Notes under the pieces: model-generated
What the model saw: the letters and a program-made list of their open reading frames with translations, nothing else
Database searches by the model: none
Told to the model about the DNA's origin: nothing
Assembly (NCBI GenBank): GCA_963969495.1
Contig: OZ018331.1
Location: forward strand, 150,967,264-151,031,263
Direction of reading: 5' to 3'
DNA: 64,000 nucleotides
DNA from: Ceratothoa steindachneri
Lineage: Eukaryota; Arthropoda; Malacostraca; Isopoda; Cymothoidae
Shown: positions 43,917-54,639 of the stretch, piece after piece
Layout of the letters: each line of letters opens with the position of its first letter
Numbering within the stretch: position 1 is the first letter of the stretch
Translations under genes and position numbers: made by a program

Positions 43917-46900
43917 TTATATGCCACCTTTCAGGCAGTACCTGTGCAGCTGCACCTGGATATGAGGTATACAGTAATTTCCGCCTACATTCCACCTTCT
44001 GCTGACTTCGACGCGGCGGACTTCCGCCGCGTCGTGGCACGGTTGCCGAGGCCCTTTCTCTTGCTCGGAGATGCGAACGGTAGACACTCGCTCTGGAGAA
44101 ACTACTCGATTAATCCCAGGGGTCAAGTCCTTGTCGACCTGATCGACGAACTAGAGATGGGTGTCCTAAATGTGGATGAGTTTACGCATCACTGCCAGAG
44201 AGCCGCTTCATTTTCCTGTCTCGATCTATCTTTGTGCTCTCCGGATGCACAGCCAGACTTTGATTGGAGGTGGTATTTGACCTCCACGGTAGTGATCACT
44301 TTCCCATTCAAATATCATTTTCTGGTCCGCTGCCGCCCGAGAGCCCGCCCATGTGGTGCTTGGCGTGGGCGCGGTTGTCCGCATTTTAGGAAATGACTGA
44401 ATTCTCTATCTCATTCGAGGAGTTTAGGTCGTAGATGAGGCCGTTAAGTTGTTTATCCGGCAACCTCATCGCCATGAACCTAAGTACTATTCCTAGAACA
44501 TCTGGCCGTTTTGCACGTTGACCACTCTCGTGGTGGTCAGCCGACTGTGAGAAGGCCCTCAAACAAAAGCGTTATGCCTACATACGTTATAAGCGCCGCC
44601 TGAACGATTTCACTGACGATGAATTTCGTTGAACTAGGACTAGGTTGCAGTATACATATTTCGAAGCACGCCCGCCCCTCTTCTTGACAGGCATACGTGT
44701 CTTAACTTAATGGGAAAGAACCCTCTAGCAGAGGTGTGGAAGCGAGTCAAAAGGATTCGGGGCAAGTTCTCGCAGGACCCCCCTTCCCGTTTTCCAGGAT
44801 AATGAAACCGCAATCTCGGACCCCGCGTCCGTGGCGGAATCTTCGCGACCGCATTTTCTAACCGGGATGCTGCTCCGCCAGCATTCACTGCGCGTCGTGA
44901 TGTCTCTGAAGGCAGACGAATGGACTTTACCTCCAGAGGCGGATAACCCTTCAACGATAGGTTTACTCTGAGTGAGTTGCGTTCCGCTCTCGCTTCGTTC
45001 CTGGACACCGCCCTGTGGTCCGGACGATGTCTCGTACGCCATGCTTCGACACCTAGGTGAGCAAGGCATGGACTTTTTGTTAGATTTATTCAACAGGATC
45101 TGGGTGGAGGGTATCCTCCCAGATTCATGGCGAATCTCTACTGTGCTCGCTTTTCGCAAACCGGGAAGAGATCATTCTACCCCTGCCGGTTTCCGCACAA
45201 TCTCTCTAACCTCTTGCGTGTGCAAGTTGATGAAGAAATTGGTAAATTTTAGATTAGCCTTTTTTTCTGGACAGCGGATGCTATCTGACTTCTGCACAGT
45301 GCGGCTTCCGCACTTCCATTCCACGTTGGATGCTCTGCTCCGACTAGAAAATGGCGTCTACGAGGCCTTCCTTCATAGACAGCACTACGCCACGGTGTTT
45401 TTCTATCTGGAGAAGGCCTATGATACCGCATGGCGATACGGTATTATTGAGACTTTCCACACGAGGGGGCCGAGGGCACGCCTCCCAATATTTATATCTG
45501 AATTTCGTACGGATGGGGAGAGCCCTCTCCGGCCTAATGGAGCAGGACGAGGGTGTCTCGCAGGGAAGTGTCACACTCTTTGCCCTGACCATCAACGGCA
45601 TCACCTCGGTGTTGCCGGAAGATGTTCTCGCTACGCTCTACTTGGATGACCTTTCGATCTCTTTTGTCGTGGCCTAGATTACAACTCTGGAGCGTCGAAT
45701 CCAACAGGCATTGAACCGCGTCTCTCGCTATGCCGAAGCGCACAGACCTCGGTTTTTCTTGGCCTATAGTAAGGTGGTCCACGTTCGCTGCCATCCACGG
45801 CTCCACCCTGACCCTTTTCTTAATTGGGTACGCCTGGAAGTGGTGGACTCGCACCGTTTCCTTGGTCTTGTATTTGACCGATTCCTCACATGGGAAGCTC
45901 ATATTCGCAGCCTAGGGTCTCTTGTACCCGCGCCATGGATATTCTCCGTTCCGTGACGTTCAGCGCTTGGGTGCTGTTAGGGCTACTGCCTTACTTTTTT
46001 ATTGATCGTTTGTTCCTTCGAACCTCGAGTGCGGATGCGAATTATATGCATCTGCAGCTGAGCGTGTATTGCGGAATGTGGACTCGATCCACCACACCCG
46101 CCATCGCCTATCGACCGGTGCCTTCGGCACTTTCCCCATTGAGAGCCTACTTATCCATGCTGTGGAGATGTCACTCGCTCTGCGCCGTGCGCAGTGCATA
46201 TTCGCCTGTACTCACGAGTCCGGTACCTCCCTCAGTCGTCAACAGATCTCACTGCATTCGCAGCTGATCTCGATGGAGCCTCTGCCGCCCAGAGAAGCCA
46301 GTCATACCCTAAGCCCTTTGGGTTTAGGGCCAGGAAACTGCTTCGAGAGCTATGTATAGCTCTCGTGCCGGTGGTGCCTCCTGCTCTGCTAAGGACGCCA
46401 CCCTGGAGGGTAGCATCTTTTACCATTTGTCGCCACGCTACTGCTCCCAAACTTATAACAGCGTCCTAAGAGTGGGTCGGTTTTCACGCCGTATCCACTC
46501 TGTTTGAATTCAGCGGTGCTTTGCCAGGCGCTGCGTCTATCTTCGCGGCTGGTTCGGAGACCGGATTGTGATTTATAGCGACTCTTAAAGTGCCCCGAGT
46601 GCTCTCTGGGCATTAGAATCACCGCATTCCCTGGCTCGGGATATCCGTGACGTCACAGTTTTGGCGAGCCGTGTGAAGGTCGAGATTATCTTCTGCTGGG
46701 TTCCTGGACATGTAGGAATTTCGGGGAATGAGAGCGCCAAAGAGTCCGCGAAGACTGTGCGACCAGACCAGCGTTTTGCTCTTCCTCACACCGATTATAT
46801 GGCAGGAACACGGGCACCTCTCTTGGCTGTCCCGCAAAGATGATGTGATACGGTCGAGTGGAATGCAAAGTCGCGTGTCATTGCGCCGCGAATGGTCCCA

Positions 46901-47190
46901 TGGACCTATCCCCCAATGCCGCGACGGCTTCAGGTTATTTTCTGTCGTCTCCGAATGGGGCGCACCGCCATTTGATGGAGCGCTCGTCTGCGCCATACTG
47001 TGAAAACTGCGTTGTCAGCCAAACGTTCGGCACATTCTTGTTGAATGTCCCAGCCTGGGCGATCTTCGCGCACGTTACGTGTCCTGGTTCCGGGATGGGC
47101 GGGGTCGCTACCGCCTGTCCCTTGTACTCGGGACGGATTCGTGCACAAAGACTTGTGGACTTTATGACTTTTTGGAGGAGGCCGGCATCC
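43917..47190 (+). pseudogene. LINE ORF2: endonuclease, reverse transcriptase, RNase H (broken)
   Basis: The endonuclease C-terminal half is at 43944-44396: AYIPPSADFDAADF, FLLLGDANGRHSLWRN and ASFSCLDLSLCSPDAQPDF. RT blocks follow: LPDSWRISTVLAFRKPGRDH and FRTISLTSCVCKLMKKLV (45118-45240), YLEKAYDTAWRYGII (45405), QDEGVSQGSVTLF (45541) and the active-site LYLDDLSISF (45639), in at least three frames. RNase H retains IVIYSDS (46566) and VEIIFCWVPGHVGISGNESA (46679), the last RNase H motif. The enzyme would perform target-primed reverse transcription. Frameshifts and stops make this copy inactive. Confidence 0.85.
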
Positions 47191-47350
47191 ACTTTATTTA
47201 ACTATGTTTTGTTGTTTCTTTGTAGGTCGCACGTTCCTGCGTCGGGTTAAGGCGGGCCTCCCCTCGACGCCGAAGCGTGCTTCCTGCTTGTTGCCCTTTT
47301 CATTTTTTTTCTATTATTATTTTAATGTAGCCGAGTACTAGGCTGTGGTC

Positions 47351-48152
47351 GTAGCGGGCCGAAAATATATCTCTAATCCCAATCGATCCAACCCGCTTCC
47401 TACACTGTCCGGACGTGAGAAATCGAGGGAGAATGAAACGGAGTGTATATACAGTCCCTTTACTTACAAAAAAAAGTACAATGATAGTTACAGTAATTTA
47501 TATTTACAAGGGAAGTGTGCACACTTCAAAATGAGGCCAAATTCCCAAATCCAAATTAGATACCAAAAGAGAATTTTATAACATGCGAATACAACAAATT
47601 TACTTAAATATATCTACACAAAACACAACATCAACCAAACGAAAAGGGGCACGCGCTATCACTTGTGTGCTGGAGGTGGGTGGTAGTAGGCAACATAAAA
47701 GGAGGCAGGATTGTCAGCCAATGCGGGTATGGTGGTCCAGGTGTCTAGCGAGGTATGAAAGCCCTCCGTCTCAGGGCTGGGCGGATCAATCGTCTAGAGA
47801 ACCCTTCTTGCCGTCCGTCCAAGCTTCCACTCTCTCTAAATGTATATCCAAACAATCCTCAAAATATAATCTTTTAATAAGAGATTATTTTAAACAAAGT
47901 ACTATTTTGTTTTAATTATAGTGATATATCAAAACTAGCTACTATCTTTCCAGAATATGGCGCTTTGTTTGCAATATAATAATATATGAAACTAAGTGCC
48001 ATATTCTGGAAAGATAGTAGCTAGTTTTGATATATCACTATAATTAAAACAAAATAGTACTTTGTTTAAAATAATCTCACGTCCGGACAGTGTAGGAAGC
48101 GGGTTGGATCGATTATCGATTGGGATTAGAGATCTATTTTCGGCCTGCTACA
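47351..48152. repeat. Gypsy 5' LTR region with inverted arms
   Basis: 48076-48152 looks like the end of a 5' LTR, since it ends in CA directly before a tRNA primer site. Its reverse complement reappears at 47351-47419 (matching except for a 7-base gap and about three substitutions). Between them lie about 460 bp of other DNA (47420-47880) and a perfect 81-bp hairpin (47881-48078). Read in reverse, 47420-47470 contains TGTATATACACTC, a TATA-like word, upstream of the inverted arm, as expected for an LTR in opposite orientation. A normal forward U3 is not visible. Confidence 0.6.
47881..48078. repeat. Perfect 81-bp inverted repeat, 36-nt loop
   Basis: 47881-47961 and 47998-48078 are exact reverse complements, 81 of 81 bases. 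The right arm overlaps the first three bases of the Gypsy LTR end (CTC at 48076). The arms are AT-rich (GAGATTATTTTAAACAAAG start) and have no coding content. Confidence 0.97.
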
Positions 48153-48154
48153 TT

Positions 48155-48172
48155 TGGCGCCCGAATAGGGAC
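48155..48172 (+). promoter_or_regulatory. Retroelement primer binding site, tRNA-Lys type
   Basis: TGGCGCCCGAATAGGGAC begins two bases after the LTR terminal CA. It matches the site complementary to the 3' end of tRNA-Lys (TGGCGCCCGAACAGGGAC) at 17 of 18 positions. It fixes the LTR boundary and the plus orientation of the element. Confidence 0.9.
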
Positions 48173-48288
48173 GTGAAACTTCGAAACCGGGAGTGTGACG
48201 GGATTGGATTGCAGTCCATACCCAATTAGTGTGACAAGTAGTTTGACTGATTTTTCCCTCCTCCTATCTTTTTACTAACTTGGGAACA

Positions 48289-49977
48289 ATGGCTGTAGCG
48301 GAAACATTGAATGAAGAAGTAGTGCGATTGAGACTGGAGTTGAGAAAGAAAGAAGAGGAGTGTGAAATGTTGCGGGGAATGATGGAGGGAATGGAGAATA
48401 AAATAAAAGGGATGAAGAAGGAAATGGGAGACCGACAGGATCAGACGGTCCGACGGATGCAGGACCTATATAACATGATGTCAGGGGCTGGATCAGCCCC
48501 AGGACCTACAACCCTGACCCCTGCTCCTACTGAAGGAACTCCGCTAAATGGAATGGATGGCAGTATGATTGAGTCTAAAGAAGATACTGTGAGTGGTAGG
48601 AAAGGGGGTGAATGGAAGAGAGTGGAAAGTAAGAGAGGAAGTAAGCATAGTTCTAAGGTTAAGGATAGAAAGGCGAGAGAGAAGAGTGTGGATTCGCTAT
48701 ACTCAGATGAGGGGGAGAGTGACGATATGGTTGGAATGAGTGAGACCGAGAGTAGCTCTTCGGAGAGTGAAGTGAATGTGGGGAAAGGTATTTTGATAAG
48801 GCAAGTGCCAAAGATAGATCGATTTAGATTGCATGGGGAAAAGATTATGGATGAGTTCTTCGGGGATTTTGAGCGGTACTGCAAGCTCAAGTACCCGCAG
48901 AACAAGGGTCACTGGGTGAGTGTTCTGGGAAATTGTTTGGATGGGAAAGTGTTGGAGTTCTTGCGAGTGATAACGAGTGTGGGAGAGCCAAAGTACGATG
49001 TAGTGAAGAAGAGATTGATTGGGCAGGTGAAACGAATGAAAGAGAGTGTTAAGTATAAAAGGGTGAATGAATTTGAGAAGGCTCGAATGGGGAAGAGTGA
49101 AAGTGTGAATATGTATGCACATAGGCTTGAGAGTATGGCAAGAACGAGGTATGGTGATGATGATGTAAATGAATGTAAACCACTCATGAGGAAGTTTTTG
49201 GACACGATCTCGCGAAAGGTGAGTGAATGGCTGAGTGGAAAGAGAAAGGAGAGAGTGAGACTGACAGGTGAACGGTTGATGTGGGAGGATGTGTTGGAAC
49301 TGTTAGAAGATGGACGATTTGATGATGAAAGCGATCTAGAAGAGGATGGATGGTACAGTGTAAATGTTGGGGGTAAGAAGCCCAGGAGCTTTCATCCACC
49401 CCAGCAGTTTGTCAGCTACAGGGATGCCCTAAAGACTGCACCAGCTGGACTGATGTCGAACTTCCTGGGCCGGCAGAATGGATGGGCAAATGGAGGGTGG
49501 TCGAATGGAAGGGGGCAGATGAATTTCAAGCGTGGGAACGGATATATGAGAGAGAAACCGAGGTATGTCCCAGCAAACGAGAGACCGAATGGTGGGAGAA
49601 AGATTGTGGAATGTCGTCGGTGTGGAAGGAAATGTCATATGTTGGCAGAATGTAGGTGGACATCTGGTGCATGTTTTGGGTTTGGTAAGAAAGGGCATAT
49701 GATAAAGGATTGCCAGGAAAGTGTGAAAGAGTGCTTCGAGTGTAAAGAAATAGGCCATTTGAAGAAAGATTGTCCGAGGTTGAATGGTGGAGCAACTGGT
49801 GGGGAAAGTATGAAATATGCATGTGGTAATTGTGGAAAGGCTGGTCATTATGCAAGGATGTGTCGTGCCTAGAGGAATGTATGTAGCTATTGTGCAATGG
49901 AAGGACATTCAAGTGAAAAGTGTTGGATTAGACTGAGAGCGCAAGGTGTGAATGGAAAGTCTGAAGCGGGAAACTGA
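48289..49977 (+). pseudogene. gag: Gypsy gag with five zinc knuckles and one in-frame stop
   Basis: The frame opens at ATG 48289 (an in-frame TTG at 48280 precedes it) and runs to TGA 49975-49977, broken once by TAG at 49870-49872. The N-terminus is a coiled coil (LRLELRKKEEECEMLRGMM) followed by a charged linker. The capsid-like region around residues 190-350 includes FRLHGEKIMDEFFGDFERYC. Four CCHC knuckles precede the TAG (CRRCGRKCHMLAEC, CFGFGKKGHMIKDC, CFECKEIGHLKKDC, CGNCGKAGHYARMC). The second has F for C at one metal position and the first has C for H. A fifth, CSYCAMEGHSSEKC, follows the TAG in the same frame. The stop is therefore probably secondary. The plus strand is C-poor, which leaves long antisense frames open by chance. 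Confidence 0.9.
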
Positions 49978-50009
49978 ATGGTAAGAGGGTACCTGCTGAA
50001 GTATCCTCT
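49968..50009 (+). promoter_or_regulatory. Candidate -1 ribosomal frameshift signal at the gag/pol junction
   Basis: GGGAAAC at 49968-49974 is aligned to the gag frame as G GGA AAC, the X XXY YYZ pattern, and is followed at once by the gag TGA. After 9 spacer bases, AGAGGGTAC (49984-49992) pairs with GTATCCTCT (50001-50009) over 9 bp with one G-U and an 8-base loop. The -1 frame is open from 49965 through the protease. All three elements of a standard -1 signal are thus present with correct spacing. Function is inferred. Confidence 0.85.
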
Positions 50010-50720
50010 GGGTGCATGAGTGTGAGTAATGCGTTGGTAAGTCTGTCTAGTGTGAAAGTGCTATCTGGTAGAAAGTATGAGTATCTGAGTGTTAAGGTGG
50101 AATTGAATGGAATTGAGTGTTTGGCTTTAATAGATTCTGGATGCAAGGCGAGCTTGGTGTATAAAGATGTGTATGACAAGGTTAGCGAGAAAGCCCTCCT
50201 GTCTGAGTGCGAGGGTAGTTTGGTAGGTATTGGTAATAGGAGAGTGCCTGTGATTGGAATGATAAGGTCAGCTGTTCGAATGCATGGTATGATGATGAAT
50301 GAATGTGAATTTTCTGTGATTGATAAGGTGAGTATTGAGTATGGTGTGATTTTGGGGTATGATTTTATGAAAATGAATCGTATGGTTGTGCATCCTGCGA
50401 GTGATCAGACTGAGGGAAAGATTGGTAAAAAGGGGGTGTATAAGTTGTATGTAGGGAAAGATGGTTGCGTTTTGAGGAGTGTGTTTACTCGTATTGAGGT
50501 GACTGCTATGGAGAATGTAAGGCTTGTGAAGGGTGAAAGGGTGTCTGTTAGAGTGAGTTGTAGTAAGGATGTTAGTTTGAATGTGGGTGAGAACAATGTG
50601 ATATTGGATGGAAAGGATGCATATTATAAGGTAAGGCGTGTTGCTTGTGTGTTTGATGGCTTGATGAGAATGAATTATCCTTTTGTATGTGTGCAGGCGG
50701 ACCCCAGTGTGAAAGGGTAG
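49974..50720 (+). pseudogene. pol: Gypsy aspartic protease (start of pol)
   Basis: This frame is entered by the -1 shift and contains an ATG at 50016. ECLALIDSGCKASLVYKDVY holds the DSG active site (D codon at 50133). Later EYGVILGYDFMKMNRMVV matches the ILGxDFL flap-side motif of retropepsins. TAG at 50718-50720 ends the frame, but the same frame continues into RT, so this is likely a nonsense mutation or a readthrough site. The enzyme would process gag and pol. Confidence 0.88.
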
Positions 50721-52046
50721 GTGAGGGGAATCCAAGTCGGAGATGTACTGGGCCACCTCTCCACTGTCAATGAGGTAGGTATGGATGATAGTACGGATGT
50801 CAGGGTGAATGTTGAAGGTGAAGAGACGTGTGAATGGACGTATAATGATGTGAAGAGCATGGTGGAATTGGATGGATGTTTAACTGAGTATGAAAGGGAG
50901 GATGTGTATCTAATGATATTTGTACGAAAGGGAGCCCTCAGTAAGGGTGATCTGGATTTCGGGGTTGCAAAGCTCCCGGAATTCCAGATTGTCCTGAAGG
51001 AGGACTCCCCAATCTATCAGCGGCCAAGGCATTTCCCACGTCCGGTTGCTGATGAGATTGAGGAGCAGTGTTTGGAATTGGAGCAATTGGGGGTGATTGA
51101 AGAGAGCGAGAGTGCATGGAATAGTCCAATTGTACCTTTACGTAAGCCGGATGGAATATGGCGTCTGTGTGTGGATTATCGAAAAGTGAATGAAAGGACT
51201 GTGAAAGAAAGGTTTCCGATGTGTGTGGTATCTGAGTATGTGTATAGTATGCATGTGATGGAGTGGTTTACGAAGCTGGATCTGGTGCGAGGGTATTACC
51301 AGATGCCCATTGCTGAGGAGAGCCGGCCAGTAACTGCCTTCTCTTCCTCAAAGAGGCATTACCAGTTCCGGAACCTCAGCTTTGGGTTGGCTAATGCTCC
51401 CGGAGCCTTCCAGCGTGCAATGAATTTTGTGTTGAGTAAGTTTGCGAGTAAGAATGTGATTGCATTTATAGATGATATTTTGATTATGACAGACTTTTGA
51501 GGAGCATATGAGATTGGTGAATGATGTGTTGAGAACGTTGGAGAGTGTTGGTGTGAAGGTGAAAGTGGCGAAGTGTGAATGGTTTGCGAAAGAAGTGGAA
51601 TTCCTTGGGCATATGGTGAGTGAGAATGGGTTGCGAAAATCACCGAAGTATGTTGAGAAGGTGCGAATGTTTCCGAAACCGGTGACTGTGAAGCAACTGA
51701 AGTCGTTTTGGGGTTTGATTGAGTTCCAGCGAAAGTTTATACGTGATTGTTCTGGTGTGAGTAAGCCTCTGACTGAATGGATGGCCAGAAAGGTAGTACG
51801 GTTGTCAAGTGGAATGATATGTCCTTTTGTTAGTGAGTTGAAGAGGTGTGTAATGATGCGTGTTGATTTGAATGAATGGCCAGAGTGTTTAAGTGATTTT
51901 AAACGGGATGCTAAGGATTTTGACGTTTGTATGGATGTTGTATATTTTGTGAGGCATGTGAAGGGTGGTGATGATATGTATGTACCTGCGATGTCCTTAG
52001 TTGGTATGATTGGTCTGGTGAAGGTTGTGCATGATAATTATGGCAT
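50721..52046 (+). pseudogene. pol: Gypsy reverse transcriptase, RNase H not present
   Basis: RT motifs are in order: EDSPIYQRPRHFPRPVADEI, GVIEESESAWNSPIVPLRKP, DGIWRLCVDYRKVNERT, WFTKLDLVRGYYQMPI, LSFGLANAPGAFQRAMN and the active-site FIDDIL (DD at 51471-51476). At 51494-51497 a run of four T shifts the frame by one, after which EEHMRLVNDVLRTLESVGV and EFLGHMVSENGLRKSPKYV continue the thumb. The connection reads SKPLTEWMARK, then ELKRCVMMRVDL runs straight into NEWPECLSDF and the integrase-side linker (DDMYVPAMSLVG). No TDAS-type RNase H motifs occur in this interval, so roughly 130-150 residues expected for a Gypsy pol are absent. Confidence 0.9.
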
Positions 52047-53762
52047 ATGGGTAAGTTTAAGCTGTGGGAGTGTATGAAGGAGCATGTGTTCCATCCGTTT
52101 CTGAGAACTGTTGTGAATGATGTTGCAACTACGTGTGAAAGGTGTCAGAAGCGAAAGGTGCAAGGTGTGCAAGTGAAGCCACCGATGTTGAAAGTTGATG
52201 CGAAAGAACCGTTTGAATTGGTAGTGATTGATTGTGTGTCTTTGCCGCGTACGAGTGCTGAGAATGTTGGTATGGTTGTGATGGTTGATCATAAAAGTAA
52301 GTTTGTGTATGCAGCGCCTGTGAGAGATAAAAGGAGTGTGACTGTTGCGCGTGTGGTTGAGCAGTTGTTTTTTCCTATGTGTGTATGGAAGCCTAGAAGA
52401 TGTCTGAGTGATAATGGGCCTGAATTTGTAGGGGAAGTGTTTGAGCAAATGTTGAGAGAGAATGGTGTGGAGCATGTGAGAACAACTCCGTATGTACCGT
52501 CTTCAAATGGATTGGCTGAACGAACTATAAGAACCTTGTGTGAGATGTTGAGAATAATGAGTACGACAGTGAATGACTGGGATGTGTGTCTGGGGAGAGT
52601 GTTATGGGCGTATAATTCAACTGTGCATAGTGCAACTGGAATGTCCCCATGTCAGTTTGTGATGAATTTTGAAAGGCGAGTGAAAGATAGGTTTCGTTTG
52701 AGTGAAAGTGAGCAGAGTGTATGGCGTGAGGCGCATGAAAGGTTCCGTTCATTTGAATTAGGTGCAAAAGTATTGAAGGTGAAAGAAGTGAAGGGTAGGT
52801 TGAATGTGTCAAAGATGAGTGAGAAGTTTGATGGACCTAATAGAGTTGTGAGGGTTTGGGAAAATGGAGTGACGTATGTTTTGGAGAGTTTGAATGACGG
52901 CATGACTGAGAGAGTGCGGGCTCATCAGAGTCAGTTAAGGAGATGGAGAGAACCTCCTGACTACCTGGTGAGCCATCTGGTGTATGGACTGTGTAGAGAG
53001 AGAGGTAAAGTGCATGATGATGAGATTGAATGTGAGAGTATGGATCTGTCTGGGAAAGAGCTAGTCTTAGTCTCGAGAAGTAGAAAGCGTACAAAGAAGA
53101 GTGAAAGGAAGAATGCAAGTACGAATGAAAGTAAGTCTGAGCAGAGTCTTTCTGGTATGGGGGATCTTGAAAGGGAGATTGAGTTTTTGCGTAAACAGGT
53201 GAGTGATTTGGCTGGTATAAGTAGACGAGTGAGTGAGCTGCCTGTGCCTGATTTTTCTGGTTTTGGGAACAGTATGAATGATAGTGTGTTTGGGCAGAAT
53301 GAACCTAGTGTGGCTGATTTTTCGGGTTTTACGAATGGTAATAGTAGGGATGAGTTTGATGTAGTGAATGATGAAGTGGCTGATTTTTCAGGTTTCTGGT
53401 GGGAACCAGTCGAAGGGGTTTCTGGTATGCCTGTTGAGAATACAGGGGATGTGAGTGACCTGTCTGTTTCGCAAGAATGTACTTTGAGTTGGATGAGAGC
53501 TGTGAGTGAGGAGCTGATGAATGGGGGTATGAAGAGTGAGGGTTCTGAACGGAAGAGTATGAAAGAATTCTGTCGTGAGATGGGAGAACTGGTAATGAGG
53601 GCTAAGAGTATGGTTGATGAGATGATCAATAGTGACGATGAGACTGACAGGACGACTGACGAACAACCCCGACTAATTGCTACGCGTAGCCAGGGACCAG
53701 TAGAAGAGTGTGAATGGGTGCAGAAGGGTGCGATTGAGCACAAGTGGTACCATGAAGAGTGA
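52037..53762 (+). pseudogene. pol: Gypsy integrase with long C-terminal extension
   Basis: A one-base-class frameshift at about 52037-52045 lies inside the HHCC zinc region, whose CERCQKRK end is at 52132-52155. The core has D at 52230 (VVIDCVSLP), D at 52410 (SDNGPEF) and E at 52518 (LAERTI), with 35 residues between the last two. A GPY/F-like module follows (FDGPNRVVRVWENGVTYVLE, then RVRAHQSQLRRW). About 280 further residues form an acidic, Ser-rich extension with three DFSGF repeats near 53251-53265, 53314-53330 and 53380-53395. The 52047-53762 frame is otherwise uninterrupted, ending in TGA. It would insert element DNA into the genome. Confidence 0.88.
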
Positions 53763-53798
53763 TTGAAAGGGTTTAGTGAGTGACTGGTCGAATGGCTT

Positions 53799-53812
53799 AA
53801 GGAAGGAGGGGA
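53799..53812 (+). promoter_or_regulatory. Polypurine tract and probable start of 3' LTR
   Basis: AAGGAAGGAGGGGA is followed by TGTGGTGGAGCG, the usual layout of plus-strand primer then LTR TG. The LTR-like stretch can be followed only to about 53950, after which LINE tail sequence begins, so the 3' LTR is truncated. No match to this LTR start was found near 47.3-48.1 kb. Confidence 0.65.
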
Positions 53813-53954
53813 TGTGGTGGAGCGAATGTGAGTGTGTTAAAAAGGGCCATTCTCCCACCCCTTTTCTCAGTACCCTCTCCCTCCCTCTGTAAGAATGTGT
53901 GTGTGAATGGGAATGGGTTTGTTTTGTTTTTGTTTATTTTATGTATAAAATGAT

Positions 53955-54085
53955 TACCATGTTTTCCTTTCTTTTATTTTAATTTATTTTATTTTCTTTC
54001 TTTTATTTTGATGTAGCCGAGTACTAGGCTGTGGTGAGTGCGGCAACTATGCCCAAATAGGCAGTCGCCAGATAGGCTCAACTTT
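53955..54085 (+). mobile_element. LINE 3' tail after the Gypsy element
   Basis: ATGTAGCCGAGTACTAGGCT is shared with 47326-47345, and the tail continues to its end, CAGTCGCCAGATAGGCTCAA plus a T tract. It is either the remainder of LINE copy D beyond the Gypsy insertion or a separate copy, since about 25 bases are present on both sides. Confidence 0.7.
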
Positions 54086-54096
54086 TTTTTAAATGT

Positions 54097-54310
54097 CCTT
54101 GGGTGAGTAGGTATTACACTTCTCATCACACACATTTCCAATTACAACTTTGTTTTCTTTCCTCTCATGCTTTCGCAACATAACACTCCACAAACACATT
54201 CTCTGTCCAAGGAATCCTGCTGATGGGTATCTATATCCACATACCTCTGACGCGAAACAGGTCCCTCTGCCTCGGGATCCTTTTGGATAAAGGCATGTTG
54301 GCAAACCACT
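54097..54310 (+). mobile_element. SINE 3' module
   Basis: Matches the reverse complement of about 36150-36350, including GATGGGTATCTATATCCACA and CTGACGCGAAACAGGTCCCT. No tRNA head is present. It directly follows the LINE tail and its T tract. Confidence 0.7.
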
Positions 54311-54639
54311 ACCGTCTCTACTACCATCATTTCTGGAGAGTAAACACACATGACAAGCGCAGGCAAACTTGTGTACGTTGCCTGAGATACATACATGAGG
54401 CCTGGCGTTGTCTTGTTGGACTACAGTCCCTTTCCTCCTGACTAGTTCTGGGCTCATCTGGTGATTTTTTTTTAGTTAGATTTCTCCAGTTGGCGGCAGT
54501 ACACACCAGATTCGAAGGTTTGATTGTATCATAGTTGCTTATAAATTCATTTGAAAGGCCACCGAACATAAAGCATTACTTTTTTATGTGAGAAGTATCC
54601 AGTTGTTTACCTCGCTGCAAGTGATTACAACATAGCAGC
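54311..54639. other. No gene seen
   Basis: Unassigned DNA between the SINE module and the CR1 element. Confidence 0.4.

Larger units (their letters stand above)
41390..47347 (+). mobile_element. I/Nimb-like LINE, copy D, long but broken
   Basis: Order: 5' region, ORF1 with a CCHC knuckle, endonuclease, RT, RNase H, C-terminal zinc region and the start of the 3' tail (GTAGCCGAGTACTAGGCTGT at about 47327-47346). The tail is interrupted where the Gypsy-associated sequence begins; a similar tail resumes at about 53960-54085. RNase H sequence is highly similar by eye to that of copy C (46563-46700 against 34835-34980). The 5' end is approximate. Confidence 0.8.

Noticed and set aside
52961..53743. 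Antisense open frame of 260 codons opposite the Gypsy integrase tail
   Set aside because: The plus strand is C-poor and rarely contains the reverse complements of stop codons, so long antisense frames arise by composition. The same explains those opposite gag (48441-49912) and the protease.
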